64,000 nt of DNA, from contig JASISA010000041.1 in NCBI GenBank assembly GCA_031771865.1, forward strand, positions 2,480,001 through 2,544,000, read 5' to 3'. The notes below the pieces were generated by a model. The model saw only the letters and a list, made by a program, of their open reading frames with translations. It made no database searches and was not told where the DNA came from. Shown here in pieces: positions 9,901 through 21,200 of the stretch; the stretch's first letter is position 1, and every line of letters starts with the position of its first letter. The position numbers and the translations under genes are program-made. This DNA comes from Nothophaeocryptopus gaeumannii. Its lineage: Eukaryota; Ascomycota; Dothideomycetes; Mycosphaerellales; Mycosphaerellaceae.

Positions 9901-12758
9901 TCATATTACAGCAGCCACCGCTACGAGGCTCAGTAGCAATATTGCCGATGTCTCGAAGCCATTATCCAACGTCAGTCTCGTGCTGCTTCCAGAACCTACC
10001 GATGCCAGCGGCGCGCTCGAGACGGCAGATCCAGCAATTCCAGTCGAAGTCGATGCTACCGACCCTTTCTGGCTCGTCTTCACCGCCGTGGCTGATGCTT
10101 CAGTTGTCTCCGCCCCTTCTCTCGTCATCAAAACCCTTACTCCGTCAACCAGAAGCGCCGTCCCACTCGCATCTAACGAGTACGTGGTTCCGGAGACCGT
10201 GATCGCTTTCCCGGGCTTGAGCGTCTGGGCCCCTATCACGTAGTTCCCATCTGCGTCTGCCGTGCGCACACTTTCCGCCACAGTGATCGAAGGCTCCGGC
10301 GAAGCGATCGTCCTCGTCTGCCCATTGACTACGATCCTGTGACCGTTTGAGGCGAGGAAGTATATCGTCGCGGAGATCGTGAGTGCGGCGCCAGGAGTCA
10401 GTGTTTGCGTTCCAAAGACATATTCGCCCTGAAGGTTGGCTGTGACAATACTCCCAGCGATCGTCAGTGACGCAGCAGGAGGAGAGGCGATAGTCTCCAT
10501 GACTCCATTTACGACCAAACCACTGCCGTCTGAAGGAAGAGTGTAAATTGTTCCTGAGAGCGTGATCGCTGACCCAGGATTGAGGGTTTGGGTGCCGACG
10601 TGATAGGATCCATCTGCTGCTTGTGTGATTCCGAACGGATTGGACAGGGTGGCGGTTGATGTGCCGTCAAGTATGAGGGCTGCTATGTTATCGTTTGCTT
10701 CCGCTGAAGGGGCGCTGAAAGTATGACCATTTACAGTCGTCGCTTGGCCGGCAGACAAAGTGAATGTGGACGAGGGTCCTTCGACCAGGACGGCGCCTGA
10801 GGTCTGCTTGGCTGTGTAGAATTGGCCGTTGGCAGCGGTGATTACTGTACCTTCTTGACGATCCCTCGCAGGGCCAGGGTCTTGAAATGCTGCATATGAT
10901 GCAGTAGAAGTGCCAGCAACGAGTCCAGCAGAACCTGCGCTGAATGTCTTTCCAGCGAAAATCGTAATGCCGCCAGCCTCAAGAGTAATCGTCGAAGATC
11001 CATCAGCCAAAGCAACTCCACTACTCAATTGAACAGCTTGAAAGGTCTGGCTTCCAACAGTGACGACTGCCGCTGCGCCATTTCCGGCTACATTGGCAGA
11101 TGTCACAGCCTCTGCGTCGTTCTGCTCCTTAACTTCCACGGATGCAGAACCGGTACCGAGGGCACTTGGCACGCCATTGACGAGCACAGTGCCGGCTGAT
11201 GGATCTAGCGAATATGTCGTGCCTGAAACTACGACAGCAGAGCCTCCAGGAGAGAGACTGTTGTCGCTGGCCAGTGAGTAGAACGAGTTGCCGTCCGCAA
11301 TGTACGTTTGGCTACCGAGCACTACAGCTGGCGACGCGGTGGTGGGTATGGCTACGGCCGCAGCAGATTGGTCCCCAGCTTGTGTGCTCTCAGGAAACGG
11401 ACTTGCTTGAAGTTCCGATTGCGCTGCCGCTTCGTGGCCAGACGATTGTACATCGTTGCTGGGCGAGTTGTCATCTGATGGAACGTCATTGTCTGCCGAC
11501 GTTGAAGTAGAAGCTGTCTTAACAGCAGAAACAACAGCAGCGATCCAGTCCGCAATCCCTACCGTCGTCTTTGAGGCCTCTCCGCTCTTCACCTTCGCAG
11601 CATCCCCCGTAGCTCCACTCTCTGCCGTAGAAAGCACTTCCTCCTCAAACCCCGTCACGGGAGCCTTCGTCTCTTTAGCTTGACTCGCAGAGGCCGTTGC
11701 ACCAGTAGACGGCGGCTCAGTCGTCATAGCCATGGTGGATGCGGTCGTCTCCGCAACACTCGGCAACGTCGCCTCCGCAGCCATCGCCTGCTGCGTAAGC
11801 GCTACAGGTGGGTCGTAGACTCCGAATTTGGCCCCATGCTCCCCACAGTGCTTCCAATAAGGATATCCAAACCTCTTAAAATCCATCGGCCACGCCAGTC
11901 GCGGATTACATCTATTGACATCGTTATCCATATACTTCCTCGCCTCTTCCTCCGTCGGCATTGTGGTTGGGCAATCCACAGCGAGGTCATTGAGTTGAAG
12001 TTGAGTAGCGTTAGGGCGGAAAGAAGGGTCTTGACCGGAGGTAGTAGGAGGGAGGGTAGAGACTTGGGACAAGTCAAAGGCGAAGATGCCATTGGAGATG
12101 GTTGGGCCAAGGGCGGATGTGGGGTTTCCGGAGCAGGCATTTGAGGCGTAGACGGTGTCGATGTGGTAATAGATAGAAGGGGATGTGCTGGTGCCCGTTA
12201 GCAACACAATACAGCAGGCACGAGAATATGCGGAAGCGGAAAGGGAACGTACTAAGTAAAATCATAGACGGGATCGTAATACGTCGACGCATACGTAACA
12301 TTTGGTGTATTCGTCGGCCAGTAAAAAAGCGAGACCGTATTTGCGCGGACATGACACGATGTAGCCCAGAGCCAAACTCCCGTCGTCCCGCAGAAGGAGC
12401 AGGTATTGTCCGGGATGGACTGTAGCCAGGTGCCATTCGATTGAGGGCAATTCAGGCAGCTTGTGACCTGTGGATTACCAGTGAAGCTCCAGTTGGCTGG
12501 ACACGATGTCGATGGGGCCGATGTAATTGTCGCATTAAGAGGGACTGTGCTCGAAACGGGATTTGTTGGAAGCAGCTTTTGATGCTGATCGCTGAGATTG
12601 ATCGATGGCGAGGAGATAACAGTGAAAGCTGACGCGTATGAACGGCTCGATTGCAAGTAGTCGGATGTCAACGACTGTGTGTTAGAAGCATTGGTGTAAT
12701 GAAGACCAAGTGCACAGCTAAATGTAGCCAAGAAAAGAACGTAGAAGGTTAGCTCCAT
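9901..12758 (-). CDS. repeat-rich cell-surface (wall) protein
   Basis: Transcribed exons 12758..12253 and 12187..9901, with a 65-bp intron (GTACGT...GCTAAC...CACCAG); 930 aa. The start is chosen at a signal peptide (MELTFYVLFLATFSCALG). The N-terminal third is Cys-containing and rich in N-x-S/T sites. A Ser/Thr-rich linker follows, then several degenerate repeats of about 55-60 residues with a common pattern of the type VGSQTL-x-PGSAITLSGTIYTL-x-VVNG. The last about 20 residues (ETSAILLLSLVAVAAVI) form a hydrophobic tail typical of GPI-anchored fungal wall proteins. No enzyme motif is seen. Its upstream region carries a 311-bp tandem duplication. Role in adhesion or wall structure is inference only. 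Confidence 0.75.
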
Positions 12759-12839
12759 ACTGACAGACGACAGTAAGGTGACTTCAAAAGACAAGCCAAC
12801 ACTTCATGGTATGTACCTACCTAAAAGGTCATGAGCAGA

Positions 12840-13464
12840 GGATGTATGCCGTACGTACAACAAGGCTGAGGGAATCCTCGACAGCGACCGGTGTAGAGAC
12901 TGTCGAGGCGTGCTCACATTGCTGCAGCAGCGTTCCGAGACACCACGAATCTGGCCTCTTCATCACCCGGCGAGAGCTTTTAGGCTGAAGAAGTGAAGCC
13001 ATTGTGCTCGAATAGCTCGTGGTCGCAAGGGGTCTTGTATTGTGAAGATCAGGCATGGCGCGATTTCGGCCGCGAAATACACCGTATGGCATGGATTGAG
13101 ATTGCACGAAGATTGAATGGTGGTATCCGTGGCGCCAGACTTTCCACTTCGGATGTATGCCGTACGTACAACAAGGCTGAGGGAATCCTCGACAGCGACC
13201 GGTGTAGAGACTGTCGAGGCGTGCTCACATTGCTGCAGCAGCGTTCCGAGACACCACAAATCTGGCCTCTTCATCACCCGGCGAGAGCTTTTAGGCTGAA
13301 GAAGTGAAGCCATTGTGCTCGAATAGCTCGTGGTCGCAAGGGGTCTTGTATTGTGAAGATCAGGCATGGCGCGATTTCGGCCGCGAAATACACCGTATGG
13401 CATGGATTGAGATTGCACGAAGATTGAATGGTGGTATCCGTGGCGCCAGACTTTCCACTTCGGA
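12840..13464. repeat. 311-bp tandem direct duplication (two copies)
   Basis: Copy 1 begins at 12840 (GGATGTATGCCGTACGTAC) and copy 2 at 13151, with an exact 311-bp offset. I found one difference, CACGAATC versus CACAAATC (near 12947 and 13258). The second copy diverges after CTTCGGATG at about 13464. No convincing gene is encoded. The array starts about 80 bp upstream of the start codon of the minus-strand surface-protein gene and ends before the 3' end of the GH76 gene, so it sits in that surface gene's promoter region. Confidence 0.9.
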
Positions 13465-13738
13465 TGCAGTTGGTAGAACGATTCCCTCGAATGGCATCGC
13501 AAAGTTTTCGGGTTGGGCTTAGAGGGACTGCAGGACGCTGTGTAACGTCGGAAACTCCTGTTCCTACCAGTATTAGCAGCACAACATCAACAGACGGGAC
13601 CACATCGGGATCGCAGCTTCATTCTTCTGTACATCCAATTCCGTATTTCATTGCTTCATGGGGTATCGTGTCTAGACGTAAAAGGCTTCGCTGGTTCTGT
13701 ACATCCGCACAGCGCAGCATGCAATCATTCCTCTGTCG

Positions 13739-15326
13739 TTACCTTAGCAAACCATATCCACCAAACGCCATGGCAAGCACAACTGGCGTCGCTATCACCA
13801 CGAAGTTCCTCAGCCCATTGTTGGTCGACGACGTCGCAGTCGTGGCTCTACTTCCAGTATTAGTACGTGATCCAGATGAATGGCCTCCGGAAGAGCTCGG
13901 GGAGCTATCCGGAGCAGCAGTAGCAGTAGGAGGAGTTAGCGGGAACGTACTCGTGACCGGAACGATTTGGATCTTCACATTGGGAGCAGTCTGAGGAACT
14001 CTGTTTGAGGCCCATCCAGAGTTCAGTAGAAGCAGGCTCTGCACCGTCTCCATGGCAGACAGTTCCTGGCCAGCGCCAGATGAGCCGTCGTAGCCTCCTG
14101 TGTACCACTTTACACCACAGGTCTGGTTGTTATCACCACCCGTGCAGGATTTCGCCGCGGCGCTGGCTGAGGCTTGCAATCGCTTGAGAACGGAGTCGGT
14201 GATGGACGGGTAGATGACGGCCGACTTCGCCAACCAGCGTGAAAGGTAGGCTTTGAAGGAGAACTGGTCGTTGTCGCAGGTGTTGGCCGTCTCGCAGGCA
14301 GCCTCGTACATGCTGGGTATTGTCAGTGATTTGCTATTGTATTTGCGTGCTTGACAAACTCACATGTCAGTGGCATTGGGGTAAGGCGAAAAGAAGCTAT
14401 TCTCGATGAGAGTAAGTAGGCCATTCGTCCTGTCTTTCCACACTTGCTGATTTGTGTAGTTCGCCATCACCGCCGATCCGTAAAGTAGCATAGCTGGGTT
14501 GTAAGTCCATTCAGTGTGGTCGAGCGATGAGCAGTTCTTGGTGTCGTCTGCTCCATCAAAGACTTGAAACGTGGGCGAAATGAGGCCGATGCCTGACATC
14601 CAGTCCCACGTCTTACCTGCCCACTCCACGTAGGTCTGGTTGCCGGTGTAGCGAGCCAAGCGTGCCGAGATCTGGAAAAGGGCGCCGTTACTGATGCTAT
14701 TCTTATAATCGAAGCCCTTGTTGCTCTCGAAGATCTGCCACTTCAGTCCACCATTGCAGGATTGTGTGTTCCATCTCGCGACTTGCGTGTTCCAGACGGC
14801 GATGGCGAGATCGATCCAGCGGGACACTTTCTGGCCAGCAGGAAACGGAAAGCCATACTCTTCGGCGGACAGAACGGCGAGTGCCCAGAAAGCTTGGTCG
14901 TCATTGCCCAAGGACGAGAAGTATGCTGGTGGCATGTAATTCCAGTCAGGGCCAACTTGTGCAAGGAGAGCCTGCGTGGTCACAGCATTGTAGCTGGTGT
15001 CATTGGTATATGCCCAGTAGTCGACCATTCCACCTATTAATCGAGATGAAGGGTTAGCGAATGTCTCAATCAAGCAGACAGCTTCTCTTGAGAGAAAACG
15101 TACCCCACACAGCGCCCGCTTCCCACCAGTAGAGCGGCTGCGGCAAGGTACCAACAGCTGTTGGTGCTGTGCTGCTCTCATTATTGTGATACCATGACTG
15201 AAGTCCGAAGGCGAGTGAGCTGGCGGCGGTACGAACAGATTGGACATCGGTGACGGTCAGGTCGACTGCTTTTGCGAGGTGCAGGCCAGCTGCGAGAGCC
15301 GTGAGGACGAATTTGAAGGCTATCAT
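13739..15326 (-). CDS. GH76 alpha-1,6-mannanase (Dfg5/Dcw1-like), GPI-type
   Basis: Transcribed exons 15326..15104, 15033..14364 and 14312..13739 (introns 70 and 51 bp); 488 aa. It begins with a signal peptide (MIAFKFVLTALAAGLHLAKA). GH76 hallmarks include YWWEAGAVWGGMVDYW, the catalytic Asp pair in GNDDQAFW, WKWQ-like GGLKWQIF, NGALFQISARLARYTGN and a QFSFKAYLSRW segment. Related proteins cleave or transglycosylate alpha-1,6-mannose, and Dfg5/Dcw1 act at the plasma membrane to link GPI proteins to the wall. The C-terminus is Ser/Thr/Pro-rich and ends in a hydrophobic helix (NFVVIATPVVLAMAFGGYGLL), fitting a GPI signal. It lies next to another surface-protein gene on the same strand. Confidence 0.9.
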
Positions 15327-16786
15327 GGCCAGATCTGCTTGGCGAGTCGCTCGGTCGCTCGTTTCGTGCGGATATTTGCGGTCGATCGCTCGGTTCGTGG
15401 ACGCCGTGGAGGAGATGCAAAAGAACAAAGTAACAAGCAGCTCTGTTAAAAGATATGGGCAATGTCGCCACGCTTGCGCAACAGCTTTCACTGAAGGATG
15501 ATCAAGCAATTAACTCTCCGACCAGCGTCTCGATTGCTATTGTGCAGGTCGTTGGCGTGCGACTTCCCGAAAGTGACAAAGTGAAGGAGCGGTTTGAACA
15601 TGGCGCTGCGATGCCACTTAAAGAGCGTGTTTGGTATTGTTTCTGCCGGGTCAACACGCAAATGTGCTGGTGTTGCAGATGTTTGAGGGGTCGAAAGCCG
15701 CGTCTGAAAGTTTGCCGCGGTGGATTGAATGAACGCGCCTGGTCCAATCACCTTTCCGGACGCGGTTTATTGAGTCGTGACGCAAGCGGCTGAAGTGTTT
15801 GTAGCAGTCAAGCTTCTCGACGGGGAGACAGCCGCGGGGTGCAGCGGCGGTCGGCCGTTTCAGATATTGTACTGTCAAACAGGAGAGGACGAATCGATGC
15901 GGTCGTGTTCCTGTGCCTTGCAGATGGTGGTGTGATGGGTTGAACTAGAATATCGGGTGCTGTTGCGACGATTGGGTGGTCGTGATATTGTCAGTTGCTT
16001 GCTATTCTCTCTCAATGCCGCCCGTGAATGCAGCCTCGGACGACAATGTACAATAGAAAAAGCTGGTTAGCGTGATCTTCGTGAACCTACACCGTAAGGA
16101 GCGCCCAAGAGCCGGTCACAACATGTAAGGACGAATACGCGCACTTGGCTGGTGGGTACGAAGAAGCTGCGAGGTTTCACAGCCTGCAAATGATCTGGCC
16201 TCTCGGGCCTTGGTGATGGCGAGTTTGCCTGTTGAAGCCGCAAGTCCTCTTCGGCCAGGTTTTGCTCCACTTCGGTCGTACTGCACGGCACTCTCTCTCT
16301 CTAAGGTACGTGCTTCTGCCTGATCAAATGGGATGTTGAACAGCATCGATGGAGCATTCAGTTCCTCGGTAGTCCGTACGACCCGTGCGAGCTCCATGAA
16401 GATCGGTCGCTAGCCTGCAGCACGTCGTGGCTGCGGCGTACATGTGTGCAAGATCTACATGTCGTGCAGCTGGAGGCAAGCGACAACTGTTATATGCCCG
16501 GCAAGAGCGATGAGATGGAGGAGAATGAGGAGGAGCCACGAGACGTGAAGTGAGGTGGAGGTGGATGAAGACCGTTGCGCTCGGGCCTCCCCCAAACGAT
16601 GGGAATGCCAAGCCCATGATTCTCATGATGCCTGTGATGCCGAAACTCTCGTTTAGCAGGTCTCCCCTCGCCGTACTCCTTGGCATCAACCAATGACTCT
16701 GTGTTCACGCACGGCAGCAGACCGACACAGGCCGGCTTCACATCTCATCATCGCCCTGGAGGCAAGAGGGAGACCTCGACGATGAC
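15327..16786. other. intergenic, 1.46 kb
   Basis: Two divergent promoters (GH76 leftwards, SDR rightwards) must lie here. I checked both strands and see short unsupported reading frames only, with no repeat or RNA gene. Confidence 0.4.
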
Positions 16787-17788
16787 ATGGCACAACCCGA
16801 TGTGCTTGTGACTGGATCCAGTGGCCACCTCGGCTTTGCTCTGATGTTGGAACTGCCCAGAAACGGATACACGCCCATTGGACTCGACGTCCTCCCAAGC
16901 GAGATAACTGCGCTGGTTGGATCAATTGCAGACAGGACTTTCGTGTCTCGAGTGTTTCAGAGACTCCCGTCCATTCGCTACGTCCTGCATACAGCCACGC
17001 TCCACAAGCCGCACGTCGGGTCCCATGGCAAGGATGCATTCGTCGAGACAAACATCAAAGGGACCTTGGTACTTCTTGAAGAGGCCAGTAAGACCGGACA
17101 TATTGAGGCATTCATCTTTACAAGCACGACATCAACATTCGGCTCTGCGATGACATCGAAGCCCGGTCAGCCAGCAGTATGGATTGACGAAAAGGTCCAT
17201 CCCATCCCGAAGAACATATACGGTGCCACTAAAGCTGCTGCGGAGGACATCTGCCAGCTCGTCCACAATGAGACAAACATGCCGGTCTTAATTCTCAAAA
17301 CATCTCGCTTCTTCCCAGAACAGGACGACGATGAGACCTCTCGCATACAATACACCGACGACAATCTGAAAGTCAACGAGCTGCTCTACCGGAGAGCGGA
17401 CATCGCCGATGTGGTGAGCGCTCACGTCTGCGCCATGCGCCAAGCGAAGAGCATCGGGTTCAGCAAGTACATCATCAGCGCGCCACCTCCATTCCAGAAG
17501 AGCGACGATGTTCTCATTGATTTGGACAGACAGGCTCCGCAAGTCATATCCCATCTACTGCCTCATCATTCTGCCCTGCTACTCAAGCGTGGGTGGAAGC
17601 TGCCTTACCGTTTGGACCGGATCTATGATTCTGCGAAAGCCCTCTGCGAGCTGCAATGGCAGCCAGTCTATACTTTCACAAGAGCGCTAGAGCTTCTAGA
17701 TCAGGGACATGATTATCGTAGTGATTTGACGAAAAGAGTAGGAAAACGTGGTTATCATCGAGTGCCCACGGGCGTGTACACTAGCTGA
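16787..17788 (+). CDS. extended short-chain dehydrogenase / NAD-dependent epimerase-dehydratase family
   Basis: Single exon, 333 aa, a normal length for extended SDRs. The N-terminal Rossmann motif is TGSSGHLG (residues 9-16) for NAD(P) binding. The active-site pair is Tyr145 and Lys149 in YGATK, preceded by a Ser/Thr-rich strand (FIFTSTTSTFGS). RADIADVVSAH matches the region seen in UDP-sugar epimerase-like proteins. Substrate cannot be told: the family includes sugar epimerases, dihydroflavonol reductases and steroid dehydrogenases. It lies beside the broken MFS gene and about 1.6 kb from the aromatic-degradation genes, but I see no evidence for a shared pathway. Confidence 0.85.
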   Translation: MAQPDVLVTGSSGHLGFALMLELPRNGYTPIGLDVLPSEITALVGSIADRTFVSRVFQRLPSIRYVLHTATLHKPHVGSHGKDAFVETNIKGTLVLLEEASKTGHIEAFIFTSTTSTFGSAMTSKPGQPAVWIDEKVHPIPKNIYGATKAAAEDICQLVHNETNMPVLILKTSRFFPEQDDDETSRIQYTDDNLKVNELLYRRADIADVVSAHVCAMRQAKSIGFSKYIISAPPPFQKSDDVLIDLDRQAPQVISHLLPHHSALLLKRGWKLPYRLDRIYDSAKALCELQWQPVYTFTRALELLDQGHDYRSDLTKRVGKRGYHRVPTGVYTS

Positions 17789-17869
17789 AGTGCGCTATCG
17801 GCTGAAGGTCTACAATCGCCCTGCTTCAAACTCAGCATTGACCGCCACTACTAGGGACGAACGACTTAC

Positions 17870-18409
17870 AGCAACCAAAACACCCACCTCCAATCCGGAA
17901 TCGCACCAGCCAGCAAAGCTCCTAGCCATCCACCAGACGGCGCACTCGCCGCAAACACACCAATTTAGAAACTCCTCGGCTTCCCCGGCGGTACAGCAAT
18001 CGACAACATCGCCGCAGAGTTCGGCATAATCAATGCCCGTCCAATCCCCGACACAGCCCTTACAGCCGCAAAACTCTCATACTCGCTACAGAACCCCGTC
18101 GCGAGCGTAAAGATCCCGAACTCCGTCAATCCGATAAGCAGGATCTTTTTGTGGCCATAGACGGCTCCGAGTCGTTCTGCTATGAGCACGAATGTTCCTT
18201 GGGTTAAGGCGTATGAGGCTGCGATCCGGATGGCTTCGGAGGGTCCGCCTTGGGTGATGCCGAGATGGCGGGCTAGGGGCAGAGCTGCTGTCAAGCCGAC
18301 GCCGCTTGAGGTCATTTGGATGAGATTTGCGGTGATTATTAGGGCTGCTACGAGGGCTTTGCGTAGCTTGCCTGGGTCGGTGGTCGACGATCTTGAGGCA
18401 TGTTCATGA
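17870..18409 (-). pseudogene. MFS transporter (DHA-type) remnant
   Basis: Reading minus from 18409: ALVAALIITANLIQMTSSGVG, then SYALTQGTFVLIAERLGAVYGHKK, then AVSGIGRALIMPNSAAMLS. This matches the first transmembrane helices of drug:H+ antiporters (the loop RLGAVYGHKK resembles the MFS signature between helices 2 and 3). An in-frame TAA at 17967..17965 interrupts it, after which the same frame continues with GVFAASAPSGGWLGALLAGAIPDWRWVFWLL, the expected next MFS segment, and stops at a perfect GTAAGT donor at 17869. No start Met in context and no downstream exons are seen, so it is truncated at both ends and carries a nonsense codon. Confidence 0.75.
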
Positions 18410-19364
18410 GCAAAGGTGATTGGTTAGTTCGTCATGGCGTCCGACCGAAGGCATTGGCCGGGTGGAAATGTCTGTGGAGCTCATCGCATCTCGCGGGACT
18501 CGCACTGAAAGAAGTCAAAGATTCGTTCTTTTCAGTTGCAAAGCTGCTCGAGCGTCATGGTCTTCGTTGACTCCAAATATTGGGAAAGAGCTCTCATACT
18601 GCAGCCGATGTGGAGGAGCTTTTCGGGTGGAACTGCCATTTCGGGATGGACCGCTGTAGATGCGGTATTCTACTTCCCGGCATTGACGCTGCTTGACTAT
18701 AGTCAACTTCTTCGGCGACATCATGTTGATGAGCAAGAATGCCTCGCTGGATGATCTGGATTATAAACTCTATGGCTTGCTTTCGATGGGCAACGTCAGA
18801 ACAGTCGACACACGAGCGAGCTTCGACATCATCGCAGCGTCAGGTCTCCAAAATCGTTTCCTCTACCACCAATGACTCCGGTTTTCGCCAGCAGAGATTA
18901 AGACCTCAATGATGTTAAGCGTGAGAGTGGTTTGGCTTGGCCTGCCACCCTTCTTGGACTTCCATTGCTGAGCCGTAGAGGATGCAGCCGCGTCTTACTA
19001 CCGCTTATCATGCCTCCAATTCTCGCACATCGCATCTGGGCCTTCAGAACTGCCGTCATGCCTAGCAAAAAGTTGCAAGCAGCCAGTTTACACAGATACC
19101 ACCAGCTTCGCAAGACCGCTCAAGGGGCTCACTCGGGTCATCCCCTTCCCCAGGGATTGCAACACAAGCTTTGGGCAAAACTATGATCATAACCAGGATG
19201 TTGTTGACAGCAGTAATCGGGTCTGTGAGTACAGACTGTGAATCGCGAGATCTCGGAAGATTCATGAGTACGTGTCTCGAAACTATGCTCGCTGAAACCC
19301 GATCTAGTCTACTACATACAGTCTACAATACATTGCCGATCACGAAATTCTCGCTTCTGAAAAT
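18410..19364. other. intergenic, 955 bp
   Basis: Only short frames without recognisable similarity are present on either strand. It could hold further decayed sequence from the MFS gene, but I could not read any continuation. Confidence 0.3.
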
Positions 19365-20381
19365 TCAAGACGGAATCTCCATGCCCTCGCCGAAACTCGC
19401 AGGCATCTCTGGTGCCCATACACTCACCGGTCCTGCCCTCTCCCGTCCCGTCGGCGTATCCTTATTCACAATATCCCCATCAGCATAATGCTCGATCTTG
19501 AACCCGGACGAGTCCCGCCAGTAATCAAAGATCTGTGAGCCAAGAACATGTCTTCCCACTCCCCACACACTCTCCCATCCTTTCGTGGCAAGGTATCGAT
19601 GCCCCATCAACTGCTCATCAAAATCGCTCACCTCATAACTCGTGTGATGCAGCTCCGTCGTCTTCGCATCCGCCGGCGCCCGCGCGAGGAACATACTATG
19701 ATGATCCGAATACTCCTCCCCAAGGTCCAGATGCATAAACGTCATGACATCTACTTGCTCATTCGTCGGATCGTGCAGGATATCCGTGGGTACGATGTTG
19801 AAATTTGAGCTATACCAGGCTATTTCGGAATCGAATTGACTACTGATGTAGCCGAAATGACCTAGTTTATGGACCATCGCTGGACCGTTTCGATAGCGCT
19901 GGACGTGTCCCTTTCGGGGTTTCTCGAAGGGGTAGTTGTAAGGGCCTTGGGAGATGTGGTTTCCGGAGCCTTGTGCGGAGGGGTCGGGAGTGCGTTCGCG
20001 TTGGCCGTGGATGATGTGGAAGAATGTGGAGTCTGGTCGGTTGAAGGTGATCATCTCGCCACCTCCCGGTGCGTCTGCAAGGGAGCTTTTGATTGCTCCT
20101 GGGAGTTTGGCTGCTTTTTTGAAATCGGTGGAAGATTGCGCTACGAATGCTGTGCCTTTGAAGCGGGATTTGCCATCTTTGGACTTGGAGGCCACATAGA
20201 CGAAGGGGTCTTTACCGTAGCCACGGTAGTAGATCTGGTCGGCTGTGCGTTGAGCTTCGACGAAGCCGAAGTCTTTGGCGAAGCTGTGGTATTTGTCTAG
20301 GTCGGCGTGCTCGAAGTAGACGTGGCCGATGCGGGCGAGCTGGACCTTGGACGGGTCGTTCTTGATGTCAGGGATCTGCAT
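19365..20381 (-). CDS. extradiol ring-cleavage dioxygenase of the VOC superfamily (catechol 2,3-dioxygenase-like)
   Basis: Single exon, 338 aa from the Met at 20381. The frame is open to 20528, but those residues are low-complexity and the fold starts directly after this Met. Two VOC modules are visible: RIGHVYFEHADLDKYHSFAKDFG and KLGHFGYISSQFDSEIAWYSSNF. The metal triad of type I extradiol enzymes appears intact: His175 (LGHFGY), His245 or His246 (ELHHTSYEV) and Glu297 (FKIEHYAD). Such enzymes use Fe(II) and O2 to cleave catechols next to the hydroxyls. It is divergent from a FAD monooxygenase gene with an 819-bp shared promoter region, supporting a role in aromatic catabolism. The exact catechol is unknown. 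Confidence 0.8.
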   Translation of the reverse strand: MQIPDIKNDPSKVQLARIGHVYFEHADLDKYHSFAKDFGFVEAQRTADQIYYRGYGKDPFVYVASKSKDGKSRFKGTAFVAQSSTDFKKAAKLPGAIKSSLADAPGGGEMITFNRPDSTFFHIIHGQRERTPDPSAQGSGNHISQGPYNYPFEKPRKGHVQRYRNGPAMVHKLGHFGYISSQFDSEIAWYSSNFNIVPTDILHDPTNEQVDVMTFMHLDLGEEYSDHHSMFLARAPADAKTTELHHTSYEVSDFDEQLMGHRYLATKGWESVWGVGRHVLGSQIFDYWRDSSGFKIEHYADGDIVNKDTPTGRERAGPVSVWAPEMPASFGEGMEIPS

Positions 20382-21200
20382 GCTGTATGTTGTTGTTCTT
20401 GCTGTGGTCTTTGGCTGTGATGTTTGGAAGGGAAACTGATCTGCTTGGTCTGTCGATGTTGCGACTGCTAGTGGGATCGTTGATACTTGAGGCTGATAAT
20501 GAGGCTGATACTGATCTGAATGTAGCATGGAAGAGAAGACGAAAGATGGTTCATATATCCCAGTCGGCCGACCAATCCGTATGACATACCTTCATAACGG
20601 TCATCGAGACACGCCACAGTGCGTTGATATTCCACGCGTATCGACAGACATCGTCAGTGTTCAGCAGATGAGAGGCACAGGTCGAAGCCACAGAGGGAGA
20701 CATAGCGCGGAGGATTGCACATGTCCAAGCCTCGCGCAGAACGTGAATGCGGAAGATCTCGATACCAGGAGCGTCCATGCGTTGAGCACGTGATCATGAC
20801 GGGAAGTCTTGCCGCGGAGAGACTCCAAATTTTAACAACACCTCTCTTCACAGTTGTGACAGTACTTCCACCTTCAGCAGGCGATCTCCCCGCACACCTT
20901 TCCATGAGCAGCAACATGCAACTCCGCGATCCTAACATGCCGTCGGCGGCCAGACAGCATGGTGACCGCGAGAACTTCAGCTCCAGTTCTGATCCGTGGA
21001 ACGACTGAGGCATGCGTCGTGACATCGGCGGACGCAACAATAACACAAAGTCAGGATCTACCCAGCATGAAGAGGATAAGTACAATGCTATACACCTTTG
21101 CACTTAAAGCACATATATCCAAAAGCGCCTACAGCACGTACGTTTCTGTAGAAATCATCTTTCGACGTTTCTGAAACATAACATTGCTCGATCTTTTACC
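20382..21200. promoter_or_regulatory. bidirectional promoter region, dioxygenase / monooxygenase
   Basis: This 819-bp region separates the divergent starts at 20381 (minus) and 21201 (plus). It contains GC triplet arrangements that Zn2Cys6 proteins often bind: CCGCGG near 20811, CCGTCGG near 20940 and CGGCCG near 20563. With a Zn2Cys6 gene 2.3 kb away, local regulation is plausible. Such short motifs occur by chance, so the sites are suggestions only. Confidence 0.35.

Noticed and set aside
12963..13603. Minus-strand frames across the 311-bp duplication
   Set aside because: They exist because the duplicated DNA happens to be open; the translation has low-quality composition and no motif.
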